64,000 bases of DNA from Microbulbifer agarilyticus. GTDB lineage: Bacteria > Pseudomonadota > Gammaproteobacteria > Pseudomonadales > Cellvibrionaceae. Below are positions 19,380-29,043 of the stretch, piece after piece (position 1 is the first letter of the stretch; each line of letters starts with the position of its first letter). Position numbers and translations under genes: made by a program. Location: NCBI RefSeq assembly GCF_001999945.1, contig NZ_CP019650.1, positions 2,604,001 to 2,668,000 on the forward strand. The letters run 5' to 3'. Under the pieces are notes generated by a model. It made no database searches. It had not been told where the DNA came from and saw nothing but the letters and a program-made list of their open reading frames with translations.

Positions 19380-20555
19380 ATGAATCCAAACTTGTCCCAG
19401 CTGCAGCCATACCCATTCGCCAAACTTGCGAGGCTAAAAGAGGGTATCGAAGCCCCGGCCACGCTTGGCCATATCCCGTTGTCCATTGGTGAGCCCAAGC
19501 ACACGCCCCCCGCCTTTGTTCGCGACGAGCTGATTGACAACCTGGCAACGCTGGCCAACTACCCGGTCACCAAGGGCTTGCCAGCATTGCGTGAAACCAT
19601 TGCCAACTGGCTGCGCAACCGTTTCAAGCTTTCTTCCCTGAACGCAGAAACCGAGGTGATACCGGTAAACGGTACACGAGAGGCCCTGTTTGCCTTCGCC
19701 CAGGCGGTGGTAACGCCGGGTTCCAAGGTGCTGATGCCGAACCCCTTCTACCAGATATACGAAGGCGCCGCGTTTCTGGCCGGAGCCTCGCCCTATTTCA
19801 TAAACTGCACGGCGGAAAACGCATTCAAACCAGACTTTGCTTCCGTACCCGAAAGTGTCTGGCAGGATTGCAGCCTGCTTTACCTGTGCACGCCCGGTAA
19901 TCCAACCGGCGCCCTTCTGGCACTGGAGGATTTAAAGCAGCTTATTGCGCTCGCCGACCGCTATGACTTCATCATCGCATCCGACGAATGCTACTCAGAA
20001 CTCTATTTCGATGAGGCAACCCCTCCCGCCGGCCTCCTGCAAGCTTGCGCGGAACTCGGGCGAGACGATTACCAGCGCTGTGTGGTATTCCACAGTCTGT
20101 CGAAACGCTCCAACCTGCCCGGCTTGCGCTCTGGTTTTGTCGCCGGCGATGGCAAGATTCTGGAGCAGTTCCTGCTGTACCGCACCTATCACGGCTGCGC
20201 CATGCCGGTGCCAACCCAATACGCCTCAATTGCCGCATGGCAAGACGAACAGCACGTAAAAGAAAATCGCGATCTGTATCGACAAAAGTTTGATGCAGTG
20301 CTGGATATTCTCGACGGTTGTATCGATGTACAAAAACCCCACGCCAGCTTTTACCTGTGGCCGCGTGTGGGCGACGGAGAGGCCTTCGCACGGGAGCTCT
20401 TCCGCCAACAACACATCACCGTGTTGCCCGGTGCCTACTTGGCCCGCGAGAGTAACGGGATAAACCCGGGGGCGGAATATGTCCGCATGGCACTGGTCGC
20501 CACCCTGGATGAATGTATTGAAGCGGCGCAACGCATCCGCACGTTTTGCCAGTAA
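19380..20555 (+). CDS. dapC: Succinyldiaminopimelate transaminase
   Basis: This is a fold-type I PLP aminotransferase of 391 residues. The PLP lysine is in FHSLSKRSNLPGLRSGF, and the CTPGNPTG and SDECYSELYFD blocks are typical of the class. The subgroup that starts NPNLSQLQPYPFAKL matches DapC, which aminates N-succinyl-2-amino-6-oxopimelate in the lysine and cell-wall pathway. The placement close to dapD and dapE supports this over a general aspartate aminotransferase. The nth gene starts nine bases after its stop. Confidence 0.9.
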   Translation: MNPNLSQLQPYPFAKLARLKEGIEAPATLGHIPLSIGEPKHTPPAFVRDELIDNLATLANYPVTKGLPALRETIANWLRNRFKLSSLNAETEVIPVNGTREALFAFAQAVVTPGSKVLMPNPFYQIYEGAAFLAGASPYFINCTAENAFKPDFASVPESVWQDCSLLYLCTPGNPTGALLALEDLKQLIALADRYDFIIASDECYSELYFDEATPPAGLLQACAELGRDDYQRCVVFHSLSKRSNLPGLRSGFVAGDGKILEQFLLYRTYHGCAMPVPTQYASIAAWQDEQHVKENRDLYRQKFDAVLDILDGCIDVQKPHASFYLWPRVGDGEAFARELFRQQHITVLPGAYLARESNGINPGAEYVRMALVATLDECIEAAQRIRTFCQ

Positions 20556-20564
20556 GAAGCACCC

Positions 20565-21245
20565 ATGAGCGATGTCATGACAGCCAAAAACCTGCTCAAA
20601 CAAGAGCGCGTAGATTTTATTCTCCAGCGGCTGGAAGAGCTGTACCCGGAAACCCCGGTCCCTCTTGATCACTTCGATGCCTACTCCCTGCTGGTGGCGG
20701 TATTGCTCTCCGCCCAGTGCACCGATGAACGCGTAAACCAAATTACCCCCGCCCTGTGGGAGCTGGCAGACAATCCCTATGACATGGCCAAGGTGCCGGT
20801 CGAGAAAATACAGGCAGTCATTCGCCCCTGCGGTCTGTCGCCGCAAAAGTCCAAAGCGATCCAGAAACTGTCAGAAATTTTGGTCAACGAATATCACGGC
20901 CAGGTCCCGGAAAATATGGCCGCACTGGAGACGCTTCCCGGTGTAGGCCACAAAACTGCCAGCGTGGTGATGGCCCAATCCTTTGGGCACCCCGCATTCC
21001 CGGTAGACACCCACATTCACCGTCTAGCCCAGCGCTGGGGCCTGACCTCCGGCAAAAATGTGACGCAGACAGAGAAAGACCTGAAGCGGGTTTTCCCACG
21101 GGAAAAATGGAACAAGCTGCACCTGCAGATCATTTTTTACGGCCGCGAGTTCTGCTCCGCGCGCGGCTGCGACGGCACTGTGTGTGAAATTTGCACCACC
21201 TGCTATCCGTCGAGAAAACACCCCAAAAAAACCAAGAAGGCCTGA
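20565..21245 (+). CDS. nth: Endonuclease III (HhH-GPD DNA glycosylase)
   Basis: Nth removes oxidised pyrimidines and nicks the abasic site. The helix-hairpin-helix is LETLPGVGHKTASVVM with the catalytic lysine in GHKT, and the catalytic Asp is in FPVDTHIHRLAQRWG. The core fits the family well. The C-terminal iron-sulfur region is unusual: cysteines in REFCSARGCDGTVCEICTTC are spaced 4, 4, 2 and 2 apart, where E. coli has C-x6-C-x2-C-x5-C. A cluster might form with altered geometry, or be lost. At 226 residues it is longer than E. coli Nth (211), partly through a lysine-rich tail. Confidence 0.9.
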   Translation: MSDVMTAKNLLKQERVDFILQRLEELYPETPVPLDHFDAYSLLVAVLLSAQCTDERVNQITPALWELADNPYDMAKVPVEKIQAVIRPCGLSPQKSKAIQKLSEILVNEYHGQVPENMAALETLPGVGHKTASVVMAQSFGHPAFPVDTHIHRLAQRWGLTSGKNVTQTEKDLKRVFPREKWNKLHLQIIFYGREFCSARGCDGTVCEICTTCYPSRKHPKKTKKA

Positions 21246-21281
21246 TCCATCGGGTTCGGCGCGACAAACACAGGATTTGAA

Positions 21282-21626
21282 ATGATTACCCTGTACGGCA
21301 TTAAAAATTGTGACACCGTAAAGAAAGCCCGCAAATGGCTCGAGCAAAATGCAGTGGAATATCGCTTCCACGACTTCCGTGAAGACGGTATGAACACAGT
21401 ACCCCTGACAAGCTGGCTGGAACAATTCGGCTGGGAGCAGGTACTGAATCGCCGCTCCACCAGCTGGCGTGCCTTAGATGATGCGCAGAAAGACGCTATG
21501 GATAACACCAGCGCAGCGGCTCTGGCAAACGAGACACCGACGTTAATCAAACGTCCGGTCCTCACCAAGGGCGGCGACATCCTGTTTGGCTTCAAGGCCG
21601 ACACCTACGCCAGCATCGCCAAATAA
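21282..21626 (+). CDS. yffB: ArsC/Spx-family thioredoxin-fold protein (YffB-like)
   Basis: A 114-residue thioredoxin-like protein of the ArsC/Spx family. The redox position is GIKNCDTVKKARKWLE with one cysteine at residue 10. LIKRPVLTKGGDILFGF contains the conserved RP of the family, in which the arginine helps bind oxyanions in true arsenate reductases. The further cysteines used by arsenate reductases are absent, so arsenate reduction is unlikely. In E. coli yffB is next to dapE, and here it is two positions away, supporting the ortholog call. Its substrate is unknown. Confidence 0.85.
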   Translation: MITLYGIKNCDTVKKARKWLEQNAVEYRFHDFREDGMNTVPLTSWLEQFGWEQVLNRRSTSWRALDDAQKDAMDNTSAAALANETPTLIKRPVLTKGGDILFGFKADTYASIAK

Positions 21627-21678
21627 GCGCATCGCACCTCATCCACAAAAAAATCAGACTCAGTACAAGGAAACTATC

Positions 21679-22710
21679 ATGAGCAACGTGTACAGCATTG
21701 GCTTCGGCATTGGCACCTGCAACAGCAAGGACGAGTGGCTGGAAGTCTACTTCCCGCAGCCTCTGCTAAATCCGTCCGACGATATCGCCAAGGCGGTAAC
21801 CAACACCCTCGATATCGAAGGCGGCAATGTCGCGATTGCTCTGGAAGAAGCGCAACTGCAGCCACTCGCAGAATGCCTGGCAAGTGCCGGTGCCAAGGAG
21901 CAGGCAGCTATTCTGCGTCAATTCGCCAGCAGCCAGCGCCCTCTGGTTGCGGTGGTACTGCACAGTGACGACGCCCCGCAGTCCGTGCCCGAGTCCTACC
22001 TGAAGCTGCACCTGCTGTCTCACCGACTGGTAAAGCCGCACGGCACCAAGCTGGACGGTATCTTCGGCCAGCTGGCCAACGTGGCCTGGACCAATCAGGG
22101 GGCAATCGATCTCGCAGAGCTTCCCCAGCGCCAACTGGAAGCGCGCGTCAAAGGCGAACTGCTGGAAGTTTCCTGCGTAGACAAGTTCCCGAAAATGACC
22201 AACTACGTGGTGCCGACTGGTGTACGCATCGCTCACACCGCACGCGTACGTCTGGGTGCTTACCTAGGTGAAGGCACCACCATCATGCACGAAGGTTTTG
22301 TAAACTTTAATGCGGGCACCGAAGGCCCGGGCATGATCGAAGGCCGTATTTCTGCCGGCGTATTCGTTGGTGCCGGCTCTGACCTCGGCGGCGGCAGCTC
22401 CACCATGGGCACCCTGTCCGGCGGCGGCAATATCGTGATCTCCCTGGGCGAAGGCTGTCTGCTCGGCGCCAACGCCGGCACCGGTATTCCACTGGGTGAC
22501 CGCTGCACGATCGAGTCTGGCCTGTACATCACTTCCGGCACAAAGGTTGCCGTGCTCGATGACAAAGGCGAGGTTGCCGAATCAGTAAAAGCACGCGACC
22601 TCGCGGGCAAGTCTGACCTGCTGTTCCGTCGCAACTCAGCGACCGGTGCGGTTGAGTGCCTGACCAACAAAAGTGCCGTTGAGCTGAACGCGGAGTTGCA
22701 CAGCAACTAA
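21679..22710 (+). CDS. dapD: Tetrahydrodipicolinate N-succinyltransferase (long form)
   Basis: DapD succinylates tetrahydrodipicolinate at the entry to the succinylase branch of lysine and diaminopimelate synthesis. The 343 residues match the long form seen in Pseudomonas, not the 274-residue E. coli type. An N-terminal domain of about 170 residues precedes hexapeptide repeats with AHTARVRLGAYLGEGTTIMH and GTLSGGGNIVISLGEGC. The start at 21679 has AAGGA seven bases upstream. The frame is open upstream only because it overlaps the end of the preceding gene. Confidence 0.95.
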   Translation: MSNVYSIGFGIGTCNSKDEWLEVYFPQPLLNPSDDIAKAVTNTLDIEGGNVAIALEEAQLQPLAECLASAGAKEQAAILRQFASSQRPLVAVVLHSDDAPQSVPESYLKLHLLSHRLVKPHGTKLDGIFGQLANVAWTNQGAIDLAELPQRQLEARVKGELLEVSCVDKFPKMTNYVVPTGVRIAHTARVRLGAYLGEGTTIMHEGFVNFNAGTEGPGMIEGRISAGVFVGAGSDLGGGSSTMGTLSGGGNIVISLGEGCLLGANAGTGIPLGDRCTIESGLYITSGTKVAVLDDKGEVAESVKARDLAGKSDLLFRRNSATGAVECLTNKSAVELNAELHSN

Positions 22711-22804
22711 TTTGTCTCGCTCTGGCTGCTGCCGGACCTCCCTCGGAGTGACGGCAGCCGCCCGCCCAAATACAGGAACAACGCTCCACATATCTCGGAG
22801 CTAG

Positions 22805-23941
<1,137 letters not shown>

Positions 23942-23981
23942 TTACAGTCGGCCCGGCAGGTTTAGAGACTTCGGCAAGAAG

Positions 23982-24383
23982 TTAATGCAACCTGCCGTGC
24001 CGCACGGTAGGTTCCGGCTCCGCATGACCGTCGTAGCCGTGAGCCATTACAAAGTAATACATCACCTGCTCCTCGCCATCCGCTTCGGCCATCAGGTCAA
24101 AAATCACTTCATCTTTATCGCCCGGAGTCATCCGAACGGCGGAAACCAGGTCCGGCTCAATAAACACCTCGCCGATGAGACGCTTGCCACGTACCAGCTG
24201 AACCAGCAGCGTGCGCGGATTTTCCTGGGTGAAACGCCAGTGGAAGTCATCGTGATCGTACATGATGACGTCCGGTGTACCGGCACGCAGAATACAGTTG
24301 CAGTGATCAGAGAGCCACGGCCAGAAATCTTGCAGTGCGAGCGTGCCGGAGTCAGATGGCTTCGCCATTTCGGAATGATCCAT
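23982..24383 (-). CDS. Unrecognised 134-residue protein coupled to a flavodoxin
   Basis: I do not recognise this family. The ATG at 24383 is seven bases after the flavodoxin stop, so the pair is probably one transcription unit. The protein is soluble, acidic and without a signal peptide. Aromatic residues are common (FWPWLSDHCNC, YDHDDFHWRF, MYYFVMAHGY). Its middle looks like alternating beta strands (RTLLVQLVRGKRLIGEVFIE). Two cysteines lie two apart near residue 30. A role with flavodoxin is only suggested by the position. A longer frame back to 24467 overlaps the flavodoxin and is rejected. Confidence 0.7.
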   Translation of the reverse strand: MDHSEMAKPSDSGTLALQDFWPWLSDHCNCILRAGTPDVIMYDHDDFHWRFTQENPRTLLVQLVRGKRLIGEVFIEPDLVSAVRMTPGDKDEVIFDLMAEADGEEQVMYYFVMAHGYDGHAEPEPTVRHGRLH

Positions 24384-24390
24384 TGACCTG

Positions 24391-24942
24391 TCAGTCCTCG
24401 AGTTGGGCGACGCTCTCGGCACCACCCTCCAGATCAAACTCGACGGCAATCTGCTGACACCATTCATTCAGGCGCCCGCCGGTCAGCTCTTCCTGCTGAT
24501 CCTCGTCAATGGCCAGCCCCATAAACAGCTTTTGCCCAGGGATTTCAGCCTTGGATGCTTCGAACTCATACCCTTCCGTAGACCAGTAGCCGATCACAGT
24601 GGCTCCGTTGGCAACGATGACATCGTGCAACATACCCATGGCATCCAGGAAATAGTCGCCGTAGCCAAACTGATCGCCAAGGCCAAACAGCGCTACAGTC
24701 TTACCGGAGAAGTCGATCTCCTGGACATCTTCCCAAAAGTCTTCCCAGTCAGACTGGATCTGGCCGAAATCCCAGGTTGGGATGCCCAGGATCAGCTGCG
24801 CGTAGTGGGCGATCTCCAACTGTGTGACATCCGCGATATCGTGGATGTCTACCCGGTCCTCTCCCAGGCGCGCGGCGATTCTCTGGGCCACCCCTTCGGT
24901 ATTGCCCTCGTCGCTACCGTAAAACAGGCCGATCTTACTCAC
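24391..24942 (-). CDS. fldB: Long-chain flavodoxin (FldA/FldB type)
   Basis: Flavodoxins are small FMN proteins carrying electrons to enzymes such as IspG, biotin synthase and ribonucleotide reductase activase. The phosphate-binding loop is FYGSDEGNTEGVAQ at residues 7-20. The FMN-flanking segments PTWDFGQIQSDW and LFGLGDQFGYGDYF are complete, with the extra loop of the long-chain class. Length is 183 residues. The start is GTG with GGAG five bases upstream. FldA and FldB cannot be told apart with certainty by eye, and the FldB label is a best match. Confidence 0.85.
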   Translation of the reverse strand: MSKIGLFYGSDEGNTEGVAQRIAARLGEDRVDIHDIADVTQLEIAHYAQLILGIPTWDFGQIQSDWEDFWEDVQEIDFSGKTVALFGLGDQFGYGDYFLDAMGMLHDVIVANGATVIGYWSTEGYEFEASKAEIPGQKLFMGLAIDEDQQEELTGGRLNEWCQQIAVEFDLEGGAESVAQLED

Positions 24943-25066
24943 AGTGTCTCCTCAACTACTCAAAACCACCCTGCCGCTTGGGCGGGCGTCTATGGGGCGG
25001 GCATTTTCCCAACAATAGCCGGGTTCAGCAAGGCGCAGAGACAATCTTGGAGGCACATTCTCAGGC

Positions 25067-25093
25067 AAAAAAAAGCCCCTGCAAGACAGGGGC
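25067..25093 (-). terminator. Intrinsic terminator after the Spy-like gene
   Basis: On the minus strand GCCCCTG (25093-25087) and CAGGGGC (25081-25075) pair around a five-base loop and are followed by eight T (25074-25067). It ends the transcript of the gene at 25212-25730 and shields the flavodoxin operon downstream. Confidence 0.9.
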
Positions 25094-25211
25094 ATCAGGA
25101 TGAGGACTCCGCCGGCGGTTGGGGTTGTGGCCGGCAAGTCCAATGCTGGGGGACCGATAAGTCCAACAGCGAGAGAGTATGACTGACTGAAAACTGAGGG
25201 AGGCGAAGCGC

Positions 25212-25730
25212 TTAGTCTGACTGCTTGCTCGCACGACGCTCTTTGCGCTGCTCCCAGCGGGCTTTGCGTTCGGCCTTCATTTGCTCCATTTTGGCCTTCT
25301 GGTCATCCGTGAGAATCGCCTCGAACTGTTTGCGCATCTCGGCTCTGTGTTGCATCTTGCGGACTTCCAGCTCACCGAGCTTGGCGCCCAGGCCGTTCAG
25401 TGTGGCTTGATCTGCACCGGATTCGATGGCTTCTTTCAGTTGCTTGCGGACGTCGTGCATTGCCTTGCGATCCGCCTCGCGCGCCGCTTTACCCGCATCA
25501 CGATTCGCCTTCACCTGCGCCTTCTGGCCTTCGGTCAGCTCCAGCTTTTCCGCCAGCCGCTCAAACATGCGCTCGTGGTGGTCGCCACCCTTGTGATGGC
25601 TTGCCTTGTGGTAGCCGTATCCTTTACCACCCTCAGGGAACGCCATGACCATTCCAGAGGTCGCCAGTGCGCTGCCGACAATCACAGTACCGGCCAGAGC
25701 TTTCCATTTGTTTATAACGAGATGTTTCAT
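25212..25730 (-). CDS. Spy/CpxP-family periplasmic chaperone
   Basis: A 172-residue exported protein of the LTXXQ (Spy/CpxP) family. A signal peptide covers about the first 30 residues. Mature sequence begins with a His- and Gly-rich stretch (GYGYHKASHHKGGDHHERM) that could bind metals. Two LTXXQ motifs are seen: LTEGQKAQVK and LTDDQKAKMEQM. The rest is highly charged helix, fitting the cradle-shaped dimer of Spy. The start at 25730 has GAGGA six bases upstream. The gene is divergent from cpxRA, the place of cpxP in enterics, so it may be the feedback inhibitor of the sensor. Confidence 0.88.
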   Translation of the reverse strand: MKHLVINKWKALAGTVIVGSALATSGMVMAFPEGGKGYGYHKASHHKGGDHHERMFERLAEKLELTEGQKAQVKANRDAGKAAREADRKAMHDVRKQLKEAIESGADQATLNGLGAKLGELEVRKMQHRAEMRKQFEAILTDDQKAKMEQMKAERKARWEQRKERRASKQSD

Positions 25731-25846
25731 ATTCGATTCCTCAAATTTCGCTGTGCTGTAAGGCAAACTTGGATTTCGGCTTAATCGGTTGGCCTGTGAG
25801 TTTGCGTGTTTCCCGAGTCGGTAGGTGCATACTAGGCTCGAGCAGT

Positions 25847-25901
25847 GTAAATAGGGGATAAAGCAGGTAAACATTTGTTAAGAACGGTAAAACACGGGAT
25901 A
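25847..25901. promoter_or_regulatory. Ladder of CpxR-like half-sites between spy-like gene and cpxR
   Basis: GTAAA occurs at 25847, 25867 and 25887, exactly 20 bases apart. Each copy is followed after five bases by a degenerate partner: GATAA, GTTAA and GGATA. The E. coli CpxR box is GTAAA-N5-GTAAA, so these read as three boxes in phase, with half-sites every ten bases on one face of the helix. The ladder ends about 30 bases before a TATAAT that would serve cpxR. It also overlaps the -35 zone of a possible divergent promoter (TAGTAT at 25834-25829, minus). Confidence 0.7.
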
Positions 25902-25931
25902 CCATTTCCCGACGAGCCCCGGCAGTATGCA

Positions 25932-25937
25932 TATAAT
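25932..25937 (+). promoter_or_regulatory. -10 element of the cpxRA promoter
   Basis: A perfect TATAAT sits 47 bases before the cpxR ATG. The matching -35 (25909-25914) is poor, which is usual for promoters needing an activator bound just upstream. The CpxR-like ladder is in that place, so autoregulation is likely. Confidence 0.6.
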
Positions 25938-25984
25938 TCCTCCGGTAATTCAGCGCCCGCGCGCAAGTAAAGAGACACCGCCCC

Positions 25985-26692
25985 ATGAGCCATATCCTGC
26001 TGGTCGACGACGATATTGAACTCACCGATCTACTCGAAGAGTTTCTGGTAGGTGAAGGGTTTCAGGTGACCGTCGCCAATGACGGCGGCAGCGGCCTGGA
26101 GCTGGCTCGCAGCGAGGCCTTTGACGCTCTGGTACTGGATGTGATGCTGCCCGTGCACAACGGTTTTGAGGTACTGCGCAAGCTGCGCGAGGATGCGAAT
26201 AACCCGGGGCACTCCCTGCCGGTGGTAATGCTGACAGCAAAAGGCGACACCGTTGACCGCATCGTGGGTCTGGAAATGGGCGCCGACGACTACCTACCCA
26301 AACCCTGCAATCCACGTGAACTGGCGGCACGACTGCGTGCCATATTGCGGCGCGGGCGCGGGGGAGAAAAAGAAGCCAGTGACGATGTACTCAGCAGTGG
26401 ACCTCTGCGCCTGCTGCCCCGAGAGCACCAGTGCCAGTGGAACGAACAACCGGTCAACCTGACCGGTGCGGAATTCTCAGTGCTCAAGGTATTAGTGGAA
26501 AATGCCGGCCAGGTTGTCAGCAAAGAAATTATCACCGAGCAGGCACTGGGACGAAAATTAATGCCCTACGACCGCTCGATCGATGTGCACGTCAGCAATA
26601 TCCGCAAGAAGCTCAGCGAACAGGGAGCCAGCCGCGATCTAATCATCAATATCCGTGGAGCGGGATACATGCTCACCCGCTCCCAGGGTTAA
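25985..26692 (+). CDS. cpxR: Response regulator CpxR, OmpR family
   Basis: The receiver domain carries the acidic pair in LLVDDDIEL, the phospho-acceptor D52 in LVLDVMLP, and the conserved lysine in YLPKPCNPREL. A winged-helix DNA-binding domain follows, with LTGAEFSVLKVLVENAGQVVS and the recognition-helix region YDRSIDVHVSNIRKKL. Length is 235 residues. It precedes cpxA by three bases. With the Spy/CpxP-like gene divergent from it, this is the envelope-stress regulator and not another OmpR paralog. Confidence 0.92.
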   Translation: MSHILLVDDDIELTDLLEEFLVGEGFQVTVANDGGSGLELARSEAFDALVLDVMLPVHNGFEVLRKLREDANNPGHSLPVVMLTAKGDTVDRIVGLEMGADDYLPKPCNPRELAARLRAILRRGRGGEKEASDDVLSSGPLRLLPREHQCQWNEQPVNLTGAEFSVLKVLVENAGQVVSKEIITEQALGRKLMPYDRSIDVHVSNIRKKLSEQGASRDLIINIRGAGYMLTRSQG

Positions 26693-26695
26693 ACC

Positions 26696-28108
26696 ATGCG
26701 CAGCCTGTTTGGACGAATCTTTTTCGGGGCCTGGTTGACCGCAGTCATTATGGTATTGGCTGCGGTTTACATCACCCATATCCGCGAATTTGGCGACCCC
26801 GCCCAGCAGGATCGCTGGGAAGGCGTTGAGCTATTCCGGGAAGTGACCCATAACCTGCGCATGACCCGCCGACATGGCACAGAGCACTTTGATCACTGGC
26901 TGGGACAACAACCGAAAGAGATCCAACAACGCATATATGCCATCGACGAGTTCGGCCAGGAAGTACTGCAGCGTCCCATCCCACGAAACATGGCCCCTCT
27001 TTTTGCCACCCTGAATTACCGTAACCGCGAAACCCGCGGACTCGTGGATAAAAAACCCAGTATCGGTTTTTTCGTGCAGCGACGTGGAGGCGAAACTCTG
27101 CGCGTGGTATTCATGGCAGGCAAAAGCAAAGAAGAGCTCGTACTGCGATTTATCCTGCGTAGCTTCTGGCCAATCCTGGTACTTGCCACGCTGGCTTCCG
27201 GAATCGCCTGCTATCTGCTGGCACGCTATCTGAGCAAGCCTCTCGACAACCTGCGCGTGGCAACACGGCGAGTGGCGGCGGGCGACCTCAGCTACCGCGT
27301 GACACCCTCGCTACACGGCCACGGCCGCGAACTGGGTGAGCTGGCAGCTGATTTCGACTCGATGACGGCACAACTGCAGGAGTCGATGGCCGAGCAGCGT
27401 CGGCTCATCAAGGATGTTTCCCACGAGTTACGCTCGCCGCTCGCACGCCTCCAGGTAGCGCTCGCCATTGCCCGGCAAAAACATGTCCAGGCCCTGGATC
27501 CAGAATTGGACAAAATAGGCAAAGCTGCGGACTACCTGGAAGACATCATTGCCGACATACTTTCCCTCCCTGTCAGTGGCGACAACCAACGTCCATTGGA
27601 CGACGTGGTGGAAATCAACAGCCTACTCTCGGCCCTGTGCGACGAGCTCAAAGATGAGGCGCATCACAAGCAGGTCTTCATCAATCTGCATCTCGATGAC
27701 ACGGAGCTATTAGTAGCCACACGCGGCAGTTCGCTCACTGCTGCCCTCGAAAACATTCTGCGTAACGCCATTAAATACAGCCCCCAAGGTGGTCATGCCA
27801 CGGTGACCGTAACCGGCATTCCGGCGAGAACAACTGCGCAGGCTAGCGACACCGCCGCGCAGGGCCACTGTCAAATTCAGGTCACCGACTCCGGCAATGG
27901 CGTGCCCGCATCCGAGCTGGAAGCGATCTTCCGCCCCTTTTATCGCACCGACGAGGCACGCAGTCGCGAGAGTGGAGGGTTTGGCTTGGGACTCGCCATC
28001 GCGCAGCGCACCGTGGCCCAGCATCAGGGTAATATTGAGGCATTCAATGCCGAGTACGGCGGCTTGACGGTGAAAATCACCCTGCCCACCTTAGACAGCG
28101 GTTTCTAA
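26696..28108 (+). CDS. cpxA: Sensor histidine kinase CpxA
   Basis: This inner-membrane kinase senses envelope folding stress. The first membrane segment covers about residues 8-27, followed by a periplasmic sensor domain to about 153. The second segment is at 155-176, then HAMP with PLDNLRVATRRVAAGDLSYR. The phospho-acceptor histidine is H243 in DVSHELRSPLARLQ. The ATP-binding domain has N, G1 and G2 boxes (ENILRNAIKYSP, DSGNGVP, FGLGLAIAQ). Length is 470 residues. It is cotranscribed with cpxR. Confidence 0.93.
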   Translation: MRSLFGRIFFGAWLTAVIMVLAAVYITHIREFGDPAQQDRWEGVELFREVTHNLRMTRRHGTEHFDHWLGQQPKEIQQRIYAIDEFGQEVLQRPIPRNMAPLFATLNYRNRETRGLVDKKPSIGFFVQRRGGETLRVVFMAGKSKEELVLRFILRSFWPILVLATLASGIACYLLARYLSKPLDNLRVATRRVAAGDLSYRVTPSLHGHGRELGELAADFDSMTAQLQESMAEQRRLIKDVSHELRSPLARLQVALAIARQKHVQALDPELDKIGKAADYLEDIIADILSLPVSGDNQRPLDDVVEINSLLSALCDELKDEAHHKQVFINLHLDDTELLVATRGSSLTAALENILRNAIKYSPQGGHATVTVTGIPARTTAQASDTAAQGHCQIQVTDSGNGVPASELEAIFRPFYRTDEARSRESGGFGLGLAIAQRTVAQHQGNIEAFNAEYGGLTVKITLPTLDSGF

Positions 28109-28270
28109 ATACAGTCTCTGCCAGGAAAATATTCGCGTCAGACCATGACTGGCGAACCGCAATTCTAACCAGTACACTTTGTCGAGCTATTGGCCACCCG
28201 CACATCATCATACTTGCCACCGCCAGTCGCCGACACAGATACCTTGTTCCTATCCTATCGGGAGTCCGCC

Positions 28271-28969
28271 ATGCGCTGGTTACTGTATCTTCTGATTTTC
28301 CTGGCCCTGCTGGTACTGGCCGGTTTTCTCTTCCCGCGCGAGGCGACTACTGAGCGCAGCGTGTATATCGCACAACCTCCGCAAGTGGTGTTCCCCTACC
28401 TGAACAACTTCCAGAACTTCAACAAATGGTCGCCCTGGTACCAGATCGACCCGAGCACCGAATACACCTATAGCGGAAGCCCCGAAGGTAAAGGCGCGGA
28501 GATGCACTGGAAAAGCGAGGACCCCAACGTGGGCAATGGTACCCAGACCATTACCGCCAGTGAGCCTTACTCCCGTATTGCGACCGACCTCGACTTCGGC
28601 GCTCAAGGACAAGCCAAAGCAGAGTTGACCCTCAAACCGCAGGGTAGCGGTACCAACGTTACTTGGTCATTCAGTTCCGACATGGGCGGCAGCCCCATTG
28701 CGCGCTGGATGGGACTGATGGTTTCAAGAATGGTGGGCGAGTCTTATGCCGAAGGACTCGACAAGCTCAAGGCGCTGGTGGAATCCGAGGCTAATGCGGG
28801 TGCTCCACCGGTAGACACTCGCGATGCGCTGCCGTCAGAGGGCAGCAATATTGAGCCGGAGGATATCGATCCGGGTATGCAAAACGAGATTATTGAGGGC
28901 GACGATGTTGAGTCCCCAGATAGTAGCGGCGACGAACTGGGAGAGCCGAAACAAGAGATTCAACCCTGA
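28271..28969 (+). CDS. Membrane-anchored SRPBCC (polyketide cyclase-like) protein
   Basis: A 232-residue protein with an N-terminal membrane anchor (residues 2-20, followed by FPREATTERS). A START/Bet v1-like domain comes next, recognisable from the opening SVYIAQPPQVVFPYLNNFQNFNKWSPW and the closing helix VGESYAEGLDKLKALVE. The last 60 residues are acidic and probably disordered. Such proteins bind hydrophobic ligands, and the ligand here is not known. The start at 28271 has GGAG six bases upstream. It lies 162 bases after cpxA without a visible terminator, so it might belong to the Cpx transcript. Confidence 0.82.
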   Translation: MRWLLYLLIFLALLVLAGFLFPREATTERSVYIAQPPQVVFPYLNNFQNFNKWSPWYQIDPSTEYTYSGSPEGKGAEMHWKSEDPNVGNGTQTITASEPYSRIATDLDFGAQGQAKAELTLKPQGSGTNVTWSFSSDMGGSPIARWMGLMVSRMVGESYAEGLDKLKALVESEANAGAPPVDTRDALPSEGSNIEPEDIDPGMQNEIIEGDDVESPDSSGDELGEPKQEIQP

Positions 28970-28997
28970 TACTGTGCAAATTGCGGACTTAAAAACC

Positions 28998-29025
28998 AAA
29001 AAAGGCAGCCATTGGCTGCCTTTTT
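28998..29025. terminator. Bidirectional terminator between convergent genes
   Basis: GGCAGCC (29004-29010) and GGCTGCC (29014-29020) form a tight stem with a three-base loop. Six A precede it and five T follow, so it can stop transcripts from both the SRPBCC gene and rluB. Confidence 0.88.
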
Positions 29026-29043
29026 GTTTCTGTGAGCCTCGAA

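Noticed and set aside
20565-21626. nth and yffB as foreign insertions in a dap operon
   Set aside because: Short spacing, similar base use and the known yffB-dapE linkage in E. coli suggest a normal arrangement.
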